Source of the DNA: Coptis chinensis | Lineage: Eukaryota > Streptophyta > Magnoliopsida > Ranunculales > Ranunculaceae | Direction: 5' to 3' | DNA length: 64,000 nucleotides | NCBI GenBank assembly: GCA_015680905.1 | Contig: CM027378.1 | Span: 102,941,501 to 103,005,500 of the forward strand | In this document: piece by piece, positions 10,428 through 21,089 of the stretch | Position numbering within the stretch: the stretch's first letter is position 1 | Layout: each line of letters opens with the position of its first letter | The notes under the pieces: model-generated | Told to the model about the DNA's origin: nothing | The model's input: the letters and a program-made list of their open reading frames with translations, nothing else | The model's database searches: none | Translations under genes and position numbers: made by a program

Positions 10428-10997
10428 TCGATCACTCTGTACCACCGTACAGATGGGTACTTGTAAGACAGGTGAAAATATTGGCTTTTGCAAACCAAGT
10501 TTATTACGTATCACCACTGCAAGTTATGCAATATTTTGTTTTTCTGCATAACCAATAATCATTGAATATTGTGTGAATGATGATGCGTTAATTTTAACAT
10601 GCCACCACCATGCTGTCCATGCATTAGTTCTGAAACTAAGCACATGTAGTAATAACGACTCGCATATCCAGTAACAATATGATGTTAAAAACATGTATAT
10701 TATATATCTGTGATATTAGATTCGAAGACTATTAATCTGTTATATGAGTGGAAGTTACTTAATTAACTCCTCATTAAGGATTTGCCCGTTGTAAAAACCA
10801 TTGGTAATGATATAACCAAAAAGCAATTGAGATGATTGCTAAGTTTACTTAGCTTTCGATCAAGGGCTAATGGTGATATTATTATCGATAAAATTTTGAA
10901 AGTGGAGCAATTATACGTGTGTGACATAGAGTAATAATACCTTTTACGGCAAACCATTAATTTTTTTTTTAATTATTGCCTATGCATGTAGTGTAAC
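10428..10997. other. Leader of the copia element or its flank
   Basis: No primer-binding site of the tRNA-Met type and no sequence repeated after the pol ORF could be found, so a 5' LTR is not demonstrable. No coding signal. Confidence 0.35.
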
Positions 10998-11835
10998 ATG
11001 GCATCTAAGAGTATTGTTGCTGACCTGAACAAAGGAGAAAAACTGGATGGTCTAAATTATGATATTTGGCACCGTAAGATCCAAGACTGTAGAGAGGAGC
11101 AAAATGTCCTCGAAACTCGACTAATAATATGGAGCTGCCGAGGAAGGCACTACCGCTTAACACCGTCGTAGCTTGGAGGTGTACCGTGAACCGGCAAAAA
11201 CAAGATCGCCAGGCGCCCTTTATTATGTTAAGCAAAGATGCATAACGACTGATTGGCGAAGTTCGAGGGGTACAAAACCGCCAAGGAAATGTGGAATGCT
11301 TTAAAATTGACTTATATGGCACCACCGGCTACTAGGTTACGTGCATTGACTTTGAAATTCAAACCTATAAGAAGGCTTCGAATGACACTATGGTTGAACA
11401 TCTTAGGAAGATGTCCCGGATGATACGCGGACTTAAAAGTTCTTTGGAAATGTTTTACCGATGAAAGCAGCAAATTTTGGTCTGTTTTGAGGTCCCTCCC
11501 CGATTCTTTGGGAACAGATGAAACTCATTATGACGATAATGAGAATATAACCAACATTTCTCAGTTATCGCGTCATTTGGAGTTTAGAGGCAGAGCGGCA
11601 AGTCGCTAGGACTAATAGCGATCTTCGCCATCGCTTGTTTTGTCGAACCAAGCAAGCGGGACTAGGTCCAAGCTAAAGCAAGATGGTAAAGCAAGTACTG
11701 GGGGCTCAAAAAACAACACACTTGCCTAAAAGGAACATAAATAAGCGCCCGCAGAGGTAATAGAGTCGGTAAAAAGCAAGACAAGTCTAAGATGGCTTGT
11801 AACAACCGTGGTGTACTTGGACACTTCATTTCGTG
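10998..11835 (+). pseudogene. copia gag with zinc knuckle (frameshifted)
   Basis: Starts at ATG 10,998 with MASKSIVADLNKGEKLDGLN-YDIWHRKIQ, the usual copia gag opening (UBN2-like). Later blocks in shifted frames include FEGYKTAKEMWNALKLTY, ALTLKF-TYKKASNDTMVE, HLRKMSRMIRDLK and VLRSLPDS. A decayed CCHC knuckle (C-NRGVLGHF--C) lies near 11,790-11,830. Gag packages the element RNA into virus-like particles. More than five frame breaks; not translatable as is. Confidence 0.8.
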
Positions 11836-12839
11836 CGGAATGCACCGAGTCGAAGAAGGTAAACTCAAACACTTTTAGCTATTCGATTGCTTTGTTTGCA
11901 CCGAGGTGCTTGTTGCTCATTCATGTGATCCTAATTGGATTGTGGATCTGGGGAGCAACCAAACACATCGCAAAAGACAGAGTAAGATTTGTGGAGTTTC
12001 GTCGGGTTCTAAGTGGCAGTCAAAGAATTTTTATGGGAAACAGTTCTAGTGAAGACGTACTGGGAATTGGAACATACCAGATACGGATGCGCACTGGTCG
12101 CACGCTGATACTCCATGATGTTCTTTATGCGCCAGGAGTTCGACGCAGTTTACTTTTAGTTATTTGTCTTTTAGAACTTGGTTTTGTTGTTAATTTCAGC
12201 TTAGAAGCAATTTCTATTTCTTTAGGTTCCATTATGTATGGACGAGCTTTTCTTTCGAATGGTTTATTTGAGTTGGATATTGATTTTGGTAATTATAATT
12301 CAGCTGATTCTTTTTTGACTTCTATGGATGATGATGTCGTTTCAAATTCAGTGAAATGGCACATTAGATTAGGACATATTGGGCAGGACAAGATGAATAG
12401 ACTAGCAAGGGCAGGACTTCTGAGTCCTCTTGCAAAAGTCAATCTCCCGGTCTGCGAACACTGTTTGGCTGGGAAGTCAACTAGAAAACCATTTGGAAAG
12501 GCGCTAAGAGCATCTGTTCCACTAGAGTTAATACATTCCGACATATGCGGACCATTTAATGTGAGGGCTCATCGTGGTGCACTTTATTTTATCACATTCA
12601 TAGATGATTACACGCGATTTGGTTATGTTTACTTAATTTCGCATAAATCTGATGCTTCTGATTGCTTCAAAAGATTTATGGCTGAAGTTGAGAATCAATT
12701 GGAGAGATGTATTAAGGCTCTCCGAACTGACCGAGGGCGCGAGTATTTGTCTGAGCAAATGAGATTGCTCTGTGAACAAAAGGGCATTCGACGACAGCTT
12801 ACTATTCCTTCAACTCCGCAACAAAATGGTGTTCTTTGA
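11836..12839 (+). pseudogene. copia protease-integrase segment
   Basis: After the knuckle, the protease motif (family pattern WIVDSGA-KHI) is recognisable near 11,938-11,975 but a one-base change breaks the frame at the catalytic Asp. From there one frame runs open to 12,839: GIGTYQIRMRTGRTLILHDV, the GAG-pre-integrase zinc-binding HH-CC block (WHIRLGHIGQDKMNRL ... CEHCLAGK), then integrase core HSDICGPF (first Asp) and ALRTDRGREYLS (second Asp). It stops at PQQNGVL just where the family has the catalytic Glu of the DDE triad. Integrase inserts the cDNA; this copy could not make a complete enzyme. Confidence 0.88.
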
Positions 12840-13129
12840 AAGAAGGAATAGAACCCTTTAGATATGGTGAGATCGATGATGGCGCAAGCAAACCTCCCAC
12901 GACCTTCGGGGTGATGCTTTGTCGATCACGCCTACATTCTCAACGTGGTGCCCTCTAAGTCCGTCCCATCAACCCTTTATGAACTATGGACCGCAGAAAA
13001 CCCGAAGTTAGGTTATATCGTCCATGGGGTTTCTTGGTTTTGTTCATACCCGTCTTCACAAACTGGGAAGTTAGACATGAGAGCTAAGAAATGTATATTC
13101 ATTAGATACTCGAAAGCACTCTAAGGGTT

Positions 13130-14504
13130 ATGTCTTTCTTCATGAACAAAATAATGGTGGGATGGTGGAAATTGAGTCACGCCGATGTTGATTTTGTGGA
13201 AAATGATTTTCCAAGCAGGAAGAAAGCTCGATTGTCAACTGAGTTCTATGAGATGATAGAACTAATTGAGGCTACAGAAGAGGTAACTCCACCTACGCTC
13301 GGCGATGATGGGGTAATATTTCATCCTTCTGAAGTTCCAATGATCGTCGAGGATAGTGGGAGTTTACCACTAGATGACTCAGATGATCAAGACAATCTTG
13401 AGCCACATAGAAGCAAACGTGGAAGTGTACCCCGTCGTCGTTTTGAGATTGAAGGGGAAGCTTTCATGTGTGCTGCTATTGACGATGATGAGCCTAGGTC
13501 ATACCAAGAGGCTTTGTCATCACCTGTTTCAAAGGAATGGTTAGCTGCTATGCAAGATGAGATAAGTTCCATGAAGAAGAACCAAGTTTGGGAACTTGTT
13601 GATCTTCCTCAAGGGCGCAAAATGATTAAGAACAGATGGGTTTTGAAAGTTAAGCGAACTGCAGATGGAGCTATTGATAAGTATAAAGCCCGATTGGTAG
13701 CGAAAGGTTTTACCCAAATAGAGGGTATAGACTACGAGGAAACTTTCTCACCAGTGGTGAGATTTACCTCAATTCGCTTCATTTTAGCACTTGTTGCACA
13801 TTTTGACTTAGAACTCTATCAGATGGATGTTAAGACAGCGTTTCTTAATGGGGATCTAAATGAAGAAATTTATATGGATCAGCCCAAAGGCTTTGAGGTA
13901 GAAGGACAAGAGCGCAAAGTATGCAAGCTCAAAAAGTCTATCTACGGATTAAAGTATCATCCGCATAATGGTACCTTAAGTTTCATCGAGCCATTACTTC
14001 ATATGGGTTTGAGATGATTGAGGAGGATCATGTGTGTATGCCAAACGATCTGATAGGAGTTTTCTTGTGCTGTCATTATATGTTGACGACATTTTGTTGG
14101 CTGGAAATGATAAGGGGTTGATCATAGCCACTCAGAAGTGGTTGTCCTCTAATTTTGATATGAAGGACATGGGCGAGGAAAATTTTGTATTGGGGGTAAA
14201 GATTACCCGAGATCGTTCTAAGAGGTTACTTGGCTTATCTCAAGAGACTTATATTAAGAAAGTTCTCGAACGATTCCGAATGCAAAATTGCAAACCTATT
14301 GATACTCCTGTCCAAAAGGGTCATACTTTACATCTTGGTCTTTGCCCTAAGACAGAGGCAGAAAAGGAACAAATGGCTAATGTGCCCTATGCAAATGCAA
14401 TTGGGAGTCTGATGTATGCTATGATGTATACTCGACCAGACATTTGCTTTGCAGTAGGATTAGTGAGCCGTTTTCAGAGTAATCCTGGACATGCTCATTG
14501 GTAG
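13130..14504 (+). pseudogene. copia reverse transcriptase
   Basis: First frame (13,130-14,017): after an acidic linker, [73 protein letters not shown], and [20 protein letters not shown] (first catalytic Asp), ending in KSIYGLK, where the family continues Q-A-S-R-QW. Several small deletions there scramble about 20 residues and shift the frame. Second frame (14,034-14,504) resumes with LYVDDILLAGND (the catalytic YVDD), FDMKDMGE, LSQETYIKKVLERF and the connection region to SRFQSNPGHAHW, then an early stop. Confidence 0.9.
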
Positions 14505-14708
14505 GCAGTGAAAAGGATTCTTAGATACCTTCGTGGGACTTCAGACTATATGCTTTGCTATCAAGGAGCAAGAGCAAACCTTCACGGGTACAAGTGATCT
14601 TTGATTGAGCTAGTGACTTGGATGAGTGTAGATCCACGTGCCCGGCTATACATTCTTACTTCGAGGAGGTGCTATTTCTGAGTAGTAGTAAAACAAGCAT
14701 GCATTGCA

Positions 14709-15056
14709 TTGTCCACAATGGAGTCCGAGTATGTTGCTTGTTGTGATGCTGTTCAGGAAGCAGTTTGGTTAAGAAGAATCTTTAAGCGACTAAATGTAGT
14801 GCAAAATGCCAAAGACCCTATAACAGTGTATTGTGATAACATGGCAGCATTAGCATTCGCTAAAGATCCTAAGTACCATGGAAAATCCAAGCACATAGAC
14901 ATTCGTTACCACTACATTCGTGATATGGTTGTGCGTAAAAAGGTGGTCCTCAAACATATATCTACGAAGGACATGGTGGCAGATCCCTTTACTAAGGCGA
15001 TCCCAAGGAATTCCTTTATGGCTCATGTTAGGAGCTTAGGACTTCATAGGTTATGA
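14709..15056 (+). pseudogene. copia RNase H, C-terminus of pol
   Basis: Carries STMESEYVACCDAVQEAVWL (catalytic Glu), VYCDNMAALAFAKDP (catalytic Asp), KSKHIDIRYHYIRD and the canonical end KDMVADPFTKAIP then LGLHRL and a stop. The start is set by the recovered frame, not by a real start codon; the missing link from 14,505 to 14,708 is frameshifted RNase H sequence. RNase H removes the RNA strand during reverse transcription. Confidence 0.88.
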
Positions 15057-16307
15057 TTTTGTATGTAATGACCTTATAACTTTGATAGTTATTCATGTTT
15101 TTTGAGATCGTTAGATTCTTTACTACATGAAATTATTCTATGCATATATTGTTTCCATATTTTTTTGTTGTTAGATTATATGGATATTCGTCATAAGGCT
15201 TTGGTTGTTCACTCACACAGAGACCACCTTGGCACATGGAATGTGAGCAAGATGAGATATGTATGAATGAGTTAAAATCTTTTACCTTAGAAAGGTTGAT
15301 TAGATTTTAATAATCCCATGGCACAATGGATGTGAGCTTGGTGCATACAAATTATCGCCTCAAAATAGTTGAGATGAGTTATTAATTTTTTCAAATTATA
15401 ACGAAAGCCTATAAGTCGGATGTGAGACTTTAATCGATTCCTTTGGTAAGGAATTGGATTGAAAAACTCAAGTAAGGCGCTTGGTAAGCGACTTGACTAA
15501 GATTCGTATGGTGTGGAAGCTGACGACTTTTTTAAGAGCTCCACCGTAGCATGTAATCATACTACATGTGCTTATTCAACCTAATATGAGTAAGTAATTG
15601 ATCCTTGTTTACTTGCTGTGTGAGCATATTCTTGTTTTATGCCCTCAGTGACTAATGACTGTGTCATGAAGTAGATTTTGATGTATGCTACTCTAGCTTG
15701 TGTGGCTAAGCATAATTTAAGCCTATGGAACATGTCTGGGAAAGCAATTAATCTGAAACTAAATGACATGAGGAATTGAGGATGACTATTTATTAACACA
15801 TTCTAGAGGCAATATGTACGCATTGACTTTGAGTTCCTGTCGGCAAAACTACTTGATTTTTTCATGATTTTTAATTCTAGTATGATATCCATATCTATAA
15901 TTATTTATATGATTTATTTTTATTTTTTGGGAACTCAAACATGCGTACTGGGTTGAATATTAATTTGAGTTAAAACTCTTGAGGGATTAGAAAATATTCA
16001 ACCAAATGTGACCAAATAAGTCTAGGGCAATATGAGTTGTTTGAGATGTGATGTGCCATTTCAGTCGGGGAATGACTTGATTTGAAACTCTCTCATGAAA
16101 GCAAGCTCTCGTTGGTCGCACGCTTTATCTCTCTGTATGAAGTTTGCAATGTTGTAGTTGGATAAGAGAATGGTATTGTAGTACCACCATGGACGAGTGG
16201 GAGATGCAAGACATGGGTTATGTGCGTACGTCCAAGTTGGATAAAGACTCAAGTCTCCAAGTAAGGCAAAACTCTACTTGTTGAGATTGAGATAAGTATC
16301 ACTTGGA
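15057..16307. other. Non-coding tail after copia pol
   Basis: AT-rich, no ORF of note. CACATGGAATGTGAGC-like words repeat at 15,235 and 15,318. The polypurine-like GAGTGGGAGA before a TG lies at 16,195-16,206. Ends at the first base of the next element. Confidence 0.45.
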
Positions 16308-18684
16308 TGTCACAGCCCGAATTTCTAAACAATTAAAAAAAATGAATATTTGAAATATAAATATCTCAAACATCACTTGGTTCACTTGTCTAAAAACCCA
16401 GGCTATGACGGGGTGGATACAACACATGTCAAAACCTAAAACCCACATCATAAAGAATCTTAACCACAAATTCAATTTCCAAAATTCTCTTTATTACTTT
16501 ATAAAAAAAATCTATCTTCCGTCCCAATAAAACATCAAACCACTCTAAGAATAACAGGTCTTCAACATCGTATTTTCATGTCATATGAAAAGAAAACTAC
16601 GTTATTACATACTTCCAAAAGATCAGACCTAATAAAAATAAACTCCCGGACTGCTCCAGATCAAATCCAAATCAAACACCGCGGTTCCACTGCCTTCCAC
16701 CTATGTTCCCAAGAACACACCCACGTTGCCAAAACAAAGCAAACATGGGTCAGCAAAATGGAATTTGCTGGTATGAGTAGACTAACCACATAAAACCATT
16801 ATCATACTTTAATTATTCAAACAATCACTTTATATTATCCCATAACTTAATCATTCACAGCTTGGAAGACAGGTAGTTCCGTCATTTTAACCGGCATAAT
16901 TTCTTCCCAAGCAAGACTTCCATTATATAACTCATTCTAATAACTCGTTTTAATATCTAAACCATTGAATTAAAACTTACCGATATCCACTGCTGTATAA
17001 GGGTAGGACCGGCCCGTCAGACAAAATGTTATTAAGTCCTACCCTCCTGCAAAAGAAAGTTATAACTTCTATATAACATATGTAGATATTATATTAGGTA
17101 TTCAAAAGTAAACCCAAACACTCGCATAATCAAATAATACAACTAACCCGTAAGGCGAATACCTTAGTTCCTCTCTAGGGCAGTCTAAAGAATCTGGTCA
17201 TTCATGACACATTCAATGAATACCCGGGTCATTCATGGCACATTCAATGAATACCGTTTTAAACAACCACTATCACGTACCCAATGTAATACTAACATTA
17301 TACACATATAGTTATCACTAAAACTAATATATAATATATAATATGGTGTAGTGGCTACACTTTTGCATAAAGCTGCCTACGTATCCAAATCTTTTAAAAG
17401 TGGAATCAAGCCTTTGTAGTTTTATATCAACTAAACCGATTAATTTTTATAAACCCAAACGACAATATAATTTTTTTAGCTAATAAGATATAACACGTTC
17501 CATTGTCCACAAATATGTACACGGAGAAATAAATAGGTATGAATGAATATCACAGCCAAATAAATCCTCCATAGAGTATTCCAATCACACGTTATCACCC
17601 TTCACTAGCACCATTTTTTTTTTTTTTTTCAATTCAACTAAGACCACATTGTATTTAATCATAGAACATATAAAATATATTCATGTATCTCAGTCAAACC
17701 TTTCCACTTTTGACCATAGATCATTCAATTGTATATTAATTTGCTTTACCTCGTAGCTATATCATGTGTAAAAACCAAACATTTCCCAATAGTAGCATAT
17801 CTATGGTCCGAAACTAATATCATAAAACAAACATGATTACATGACCACATATATAAAAACAGTAAAGTTACCCAAAGCCATTTCCAAAGTTAACCTATCT
17901 AATATGATCTGACAACATCAACAGGGTCCCCATCTTGCTTTATTACCTCAACAGTAAACAAGTACTTTAGATAGCCACCCGGAAACCATTCACCAAAAAT
18001 AAAAACGAATACCCGAAGATGTTACCCGAAGCTATCTCACGTGTAGTAAGTTATGACACGTCTAAGTTTCTAGAGCACTTCTAATGAATGACCAACAGTT
18101 AGCATCTAAATATATATAGTTATATACCACACGAAATACATAGGTATATAGACAATAAGGATAATTTCGCAGTAGCAGTAACACAGCATGATCGATCAAA
18201 CTAACCATACTTGATTTCATCTTAAGGTTCCAATAAATCAAAGAACTAAAATTTCGAGTAGAACACATATATAATTAAATCAAATAGTTTTCTTAAAAGA
18301 AAGAAAGATTAGCCCACTCACCAGAATTAATCGTAAACGAAAACTTTAGTGAAAGCGAAATAACCGTCGAACTCGAAAACCAACGGTAAGGTGTTGTCTT
18401 CCTCCGCTCCTTTCTCTTTCAAACACTCTCAAGCAATAGCTATCTCTCCCTCTCTGTCTTTTTTTTTTCTTCTCTTTGTTTTTCTCTTCTATTTCAAAAC
18501 CCCCAAAAAAACTAACAAAAAAAAAGAAGAGAGTTCGGTTGTAACCAAACCCCTCTAACTCTCCCACATTTTTATCTTATCTTATTTTATCTTTATATTT
18601 ATCTTTATCTTTTTTTAATATTATTATTACTTTTTAAACCTTAATAAATATGAAAAATAAAATAAAAATAAACGGGGTGTTATA
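16308..18684 (-). repeat. 3' LTR of the gag-only element (2,377 bp)
   Basis: Direct repeat of 21,090-23,465. On the minus strand it begins TATAACACCCC and ends CGGGCTGTGACA. The part from about 17,300 to 18,100 is almost identical to the other LTR, whereas 16,540-16,790 and about 17,010 carry clusters of differences. Confidence 0.93.
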
Positions 18685-18725
18685 ATATACACACCTTAAA
18701 AGGATCTCGTCCCGAGATTCAAGGT
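18685..18725 (-). promoter_or_regulatory. Degenerate polypurine tract region
   Basis: On the minus strand GGGACGAGATCCTTTTAAGG then TGTGTATAT sits directly before the 3' LTR. Related Gypsy elements carry a G-rich polypurine tract after CTTTTAAG; here it is interrupted by T residues. Confidence 0.5.
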
Positions 18726-20022
18726 AGAGTGTAGATTAACCAAACAAACAGTACATCAAACAATAAATCTTTATAGAGTATAAACTTAACAGATTATGTC
18801 CCAACAACTAAACTTTAAGTAATAATGTAGAACATGTCAGCAGGGAGATTAAATTAAACACATCATTTACAGCTTGCACCCAATGGTCATAGTAAACAAA
18901 TATTAGAAATGAGACATACGTGTATACGCAAGTATACACACCTTAAAAGGAATACACATATATAATATCATATAGATATGCATATTAATATGCAAATCAC
19001 ATACTTTGAAAGTGTGTCTATTTATGTATAGAACCCAAGAAATATGTGTATACGCTAGTATACACAACTCAAAAGAATAAACGTAATTAGTTTCTTCAAT
19101 TGCCAACACTTAAGTAAACTCATTATTTCTCAATTTAGCAAAACTCTTATTCTTCGAGTTAAATCATACTAAGAAAACAAGGTAGTTCCTCTCACACCGA
19201 GGCAGTTAGTTCCACTCTTAGTATTTCCCAACAAATCCAAAGCGTTTAACAATAAATATACATATAACAATTTCCTTTTCAACGATCTTCCCTGTCAAAA
19301 CTATTCATTTAAAAACTCATATGTTTCATCCACCACCTTAGTGTTTACAAAAATATCAACATTTCTCTCAGTGTCTCACGAACACCACATGTTCGAAAAT
19401 AGAAATAAAACGTATAGGCTGATTCATATTATCAACGACCTACACTATGTCCACCATCACATAGGATCAAACACCTACAATGTGAGGCATGCACACTGGC
19501 TCACACCAACGATATGCAAGTATACACTGGTTCACACACCAACGATGCATACTAACTCTCTACCATCACATAGGATCAAACACCAACAATGTGTGGTATG
19601 CACACTGGATCACACTCCAACGGTGTACATGTATACACTAGATCAAACTCCAACGATGCATACAGAGAGATGTTATGTATATTGGATCACACACCAACGA
19701 TATACATAACTTGGACAATATATAAAAACTTTCAACTCCAACCTTTATCAAAAGGGTTTTCCTTATTCCTTGGGTACATTCCAAATTACTCAAATATGAA
19801 ATTTTAAAATAACAATTTCTTCTTTAGCCAATACTTACTTAAAATAGAAAACTCCGTTAGGAAAACAACACTATAACATGCTGAACAATTTCAATTATAA
19901 ATTTCATAAGAGCTAACCGTTAAAACAACCAACATTTTATTTTCATAATCATACGATAAATTCTTACATGCTAAGTACCAATAAAGGAAACTAGCAAACA
20001 ACAAATTCAAACATACCTAACA
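18726..20022. other. Internal non-coding region of the gag-only element
   Basis: Where pol would be expected there is AT-rich sequence with no RT, integrase or protease motif in any frame. It contains the tandem repeats listed at 19,453-19,705 and TATACGC-AGTATACACA words at 18,920 and 19,048. Confidence 0.7.
19453..19705. repeat. Tandem repeats, about 109-bp period with 30-bp sub-units
   Basis: ACCATCACATAGGATCAAAC starts units at 19,453 and 19,562. Inside each, ACTGG-TCACAC-CCAACGATGCATAC-like sub-units recur, and a partial third unit follows. Confidence 0.8.
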
Positions 20023-20961
20023 TTAACCAGTACAGTTCTTAGCATAGTGTCCCAACTGTCCACATTTATAACATTTTCCTACTAGTTCATTTGGTTTAGA
20101 ACATATTCGAATAGTATGCCCAACTTCCCCGCAGTTCAAACAATTACCATCAAATTTCTTTAGCGAAGTACTAACGTCCTTATTCACATGCTTACTTGTT
20201 TGCCTATTATATGGGTGATGCCGACTTTTCCTTTGCCCTTGACGTGGTTGACTAGAAATAAGGTGTAAGCTGGCTTGTTTTGGGGCATTCTCTTTAATCT
20301 TCTCATCTCTGGGTTTATTATCCAATTGTTCATATCTTAATGCCAAATCTAACACGCGATCGAAAGTTTCTGAATCAAAGGGTATCAAATAACTCGATAG
20401 ATATGCCTCAGTTCACGGATGAACTTCTGGTTCTTCTTTACTTGGGTATCCACTAGATAAGGAGCATACCTCGATAGTTCATTGAACTTAGTCACGATGA
20501 TACGTGTGATTTTTCCCTCCTTGGGTAAGATGAAAGAATTCCTCAGTTAATTGCCCCTTAACAGCATTAGGAACAAACCTTCCCTCAAATCTTACCTGGA
20601 AATCCTCCCAAGTCATAGTTTCCACATCCACATTATCCTTGATAGACCTCCACCAAAATAAAGCTGACCCCTCCAACTGGTGAGAAGCCAACTCTTGCTT
20701 CTGCACCTTAGTGAGTTGCATCTTCGCAAACACGAACTCACACATAGTAACCCATTTCTCAACATCAATGGCCCCTTTCTCTCCCTTGAACTTCTGGCCT
20801 CCTAAAGTTGCAAAATCCTTGTTTCTCCTAGCAAAAAGATCCCCTAGATTAGCATGTTGACCCCTTTGAATAGTTTGCACCAACTGAGTTAATATTGCTC
20901 CCAAATCAGCAGATATGGTATTACTTCCAGTACCAGTAACGTCAGTGTCATCTCCAGCCAT
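20023..20961 (-). pseudogene. gag of the gag-only LTR element
   Basis: Start ATG at 20,961 gives MAGDDTDVTGTGSNTISADL. The retrotransposon gag domain is clear: KFKGEKGAIDVEKWVTMCEF, ASHQLEGSALFWWRSIKD, TWEDFQVRFEGRF and QLTEEFFHLTQG. A frameshift near 20,493 passes into KFNELSRYAPYLV-TQVKKN, and another near 20,390 into PFDSETFDRVLDLALRYEQL. The end carries two CCHC zinc knuckles, CLNCGEVGHTIRIC and CYKCGQLGHYAKNC, and stops at 20,023. Gag forms the particle that packages the RNA. With two single-step frame changes it is close to intact, about 310 residues. Confidence 0.87.
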
Positions 20962-21073
20962 TATCTTAAAACAAAACGAACTTCTATTAGTACTCCAAAC
21001 ATCTTAAACTCAAACACACCCAACTACCACATTCCGAGGATCACCTAGACCTTCCCAATCTAGGCTAACCTAA

Positions 21074-21085
21074 GCTCCGATACCA
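21074..21085 (-). promoter_or_regulatory. Primer-binding site (initiator tRNA-Met type)
   Basis: Minus-strand TGGTATCGGAGC, one base from the common plant TGGTATCAGAGC, lies four bases inside the 5' LTR end. It fixes the element's orientation and confirms the LTR boundary. Confidence 0.85.
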
Positions 21086-21089
21086 AAAA

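Larger units (their letters stand above)
10998..15056 (+). mobile_element. Ty1/copia LTR retrotransposon, coding part, degraded
   Basis: The domain order gag - zinc knuckle - protease - GAG-pre-integrase - integrase - reverse transcriptase - RNase H, with integrase ahead of RT, defines the copia superfamily. All domains are on the plus strand within about 4.06 kb. LTRs were not found. A polypurine-like GAGTGGGAGA followed by TG lies at 16,195-16,206 and could mark a 3' LTR start, truncated by the LTR element that begins at 16,308; this is tentative. Frames are broken at several places by small indels while long stretches between them stay intact. Confidence 0.9.

Noticed and set aside
10428-16307. 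Attempt to assign copia LTRs
   Set aside because: No sequence in 10,428-10,997 repeats in 15,057-16,307, and no primer-binding site was found before gag; only a weak polypurine-like word at 16,195.
18346-18567. 73-codon minus-strand frame inside the 3' LTR, partly repeated in the other LTR
   Set aside because: Made of a poly-purine stretch; not preserved in the second LTR, so not a coding region.
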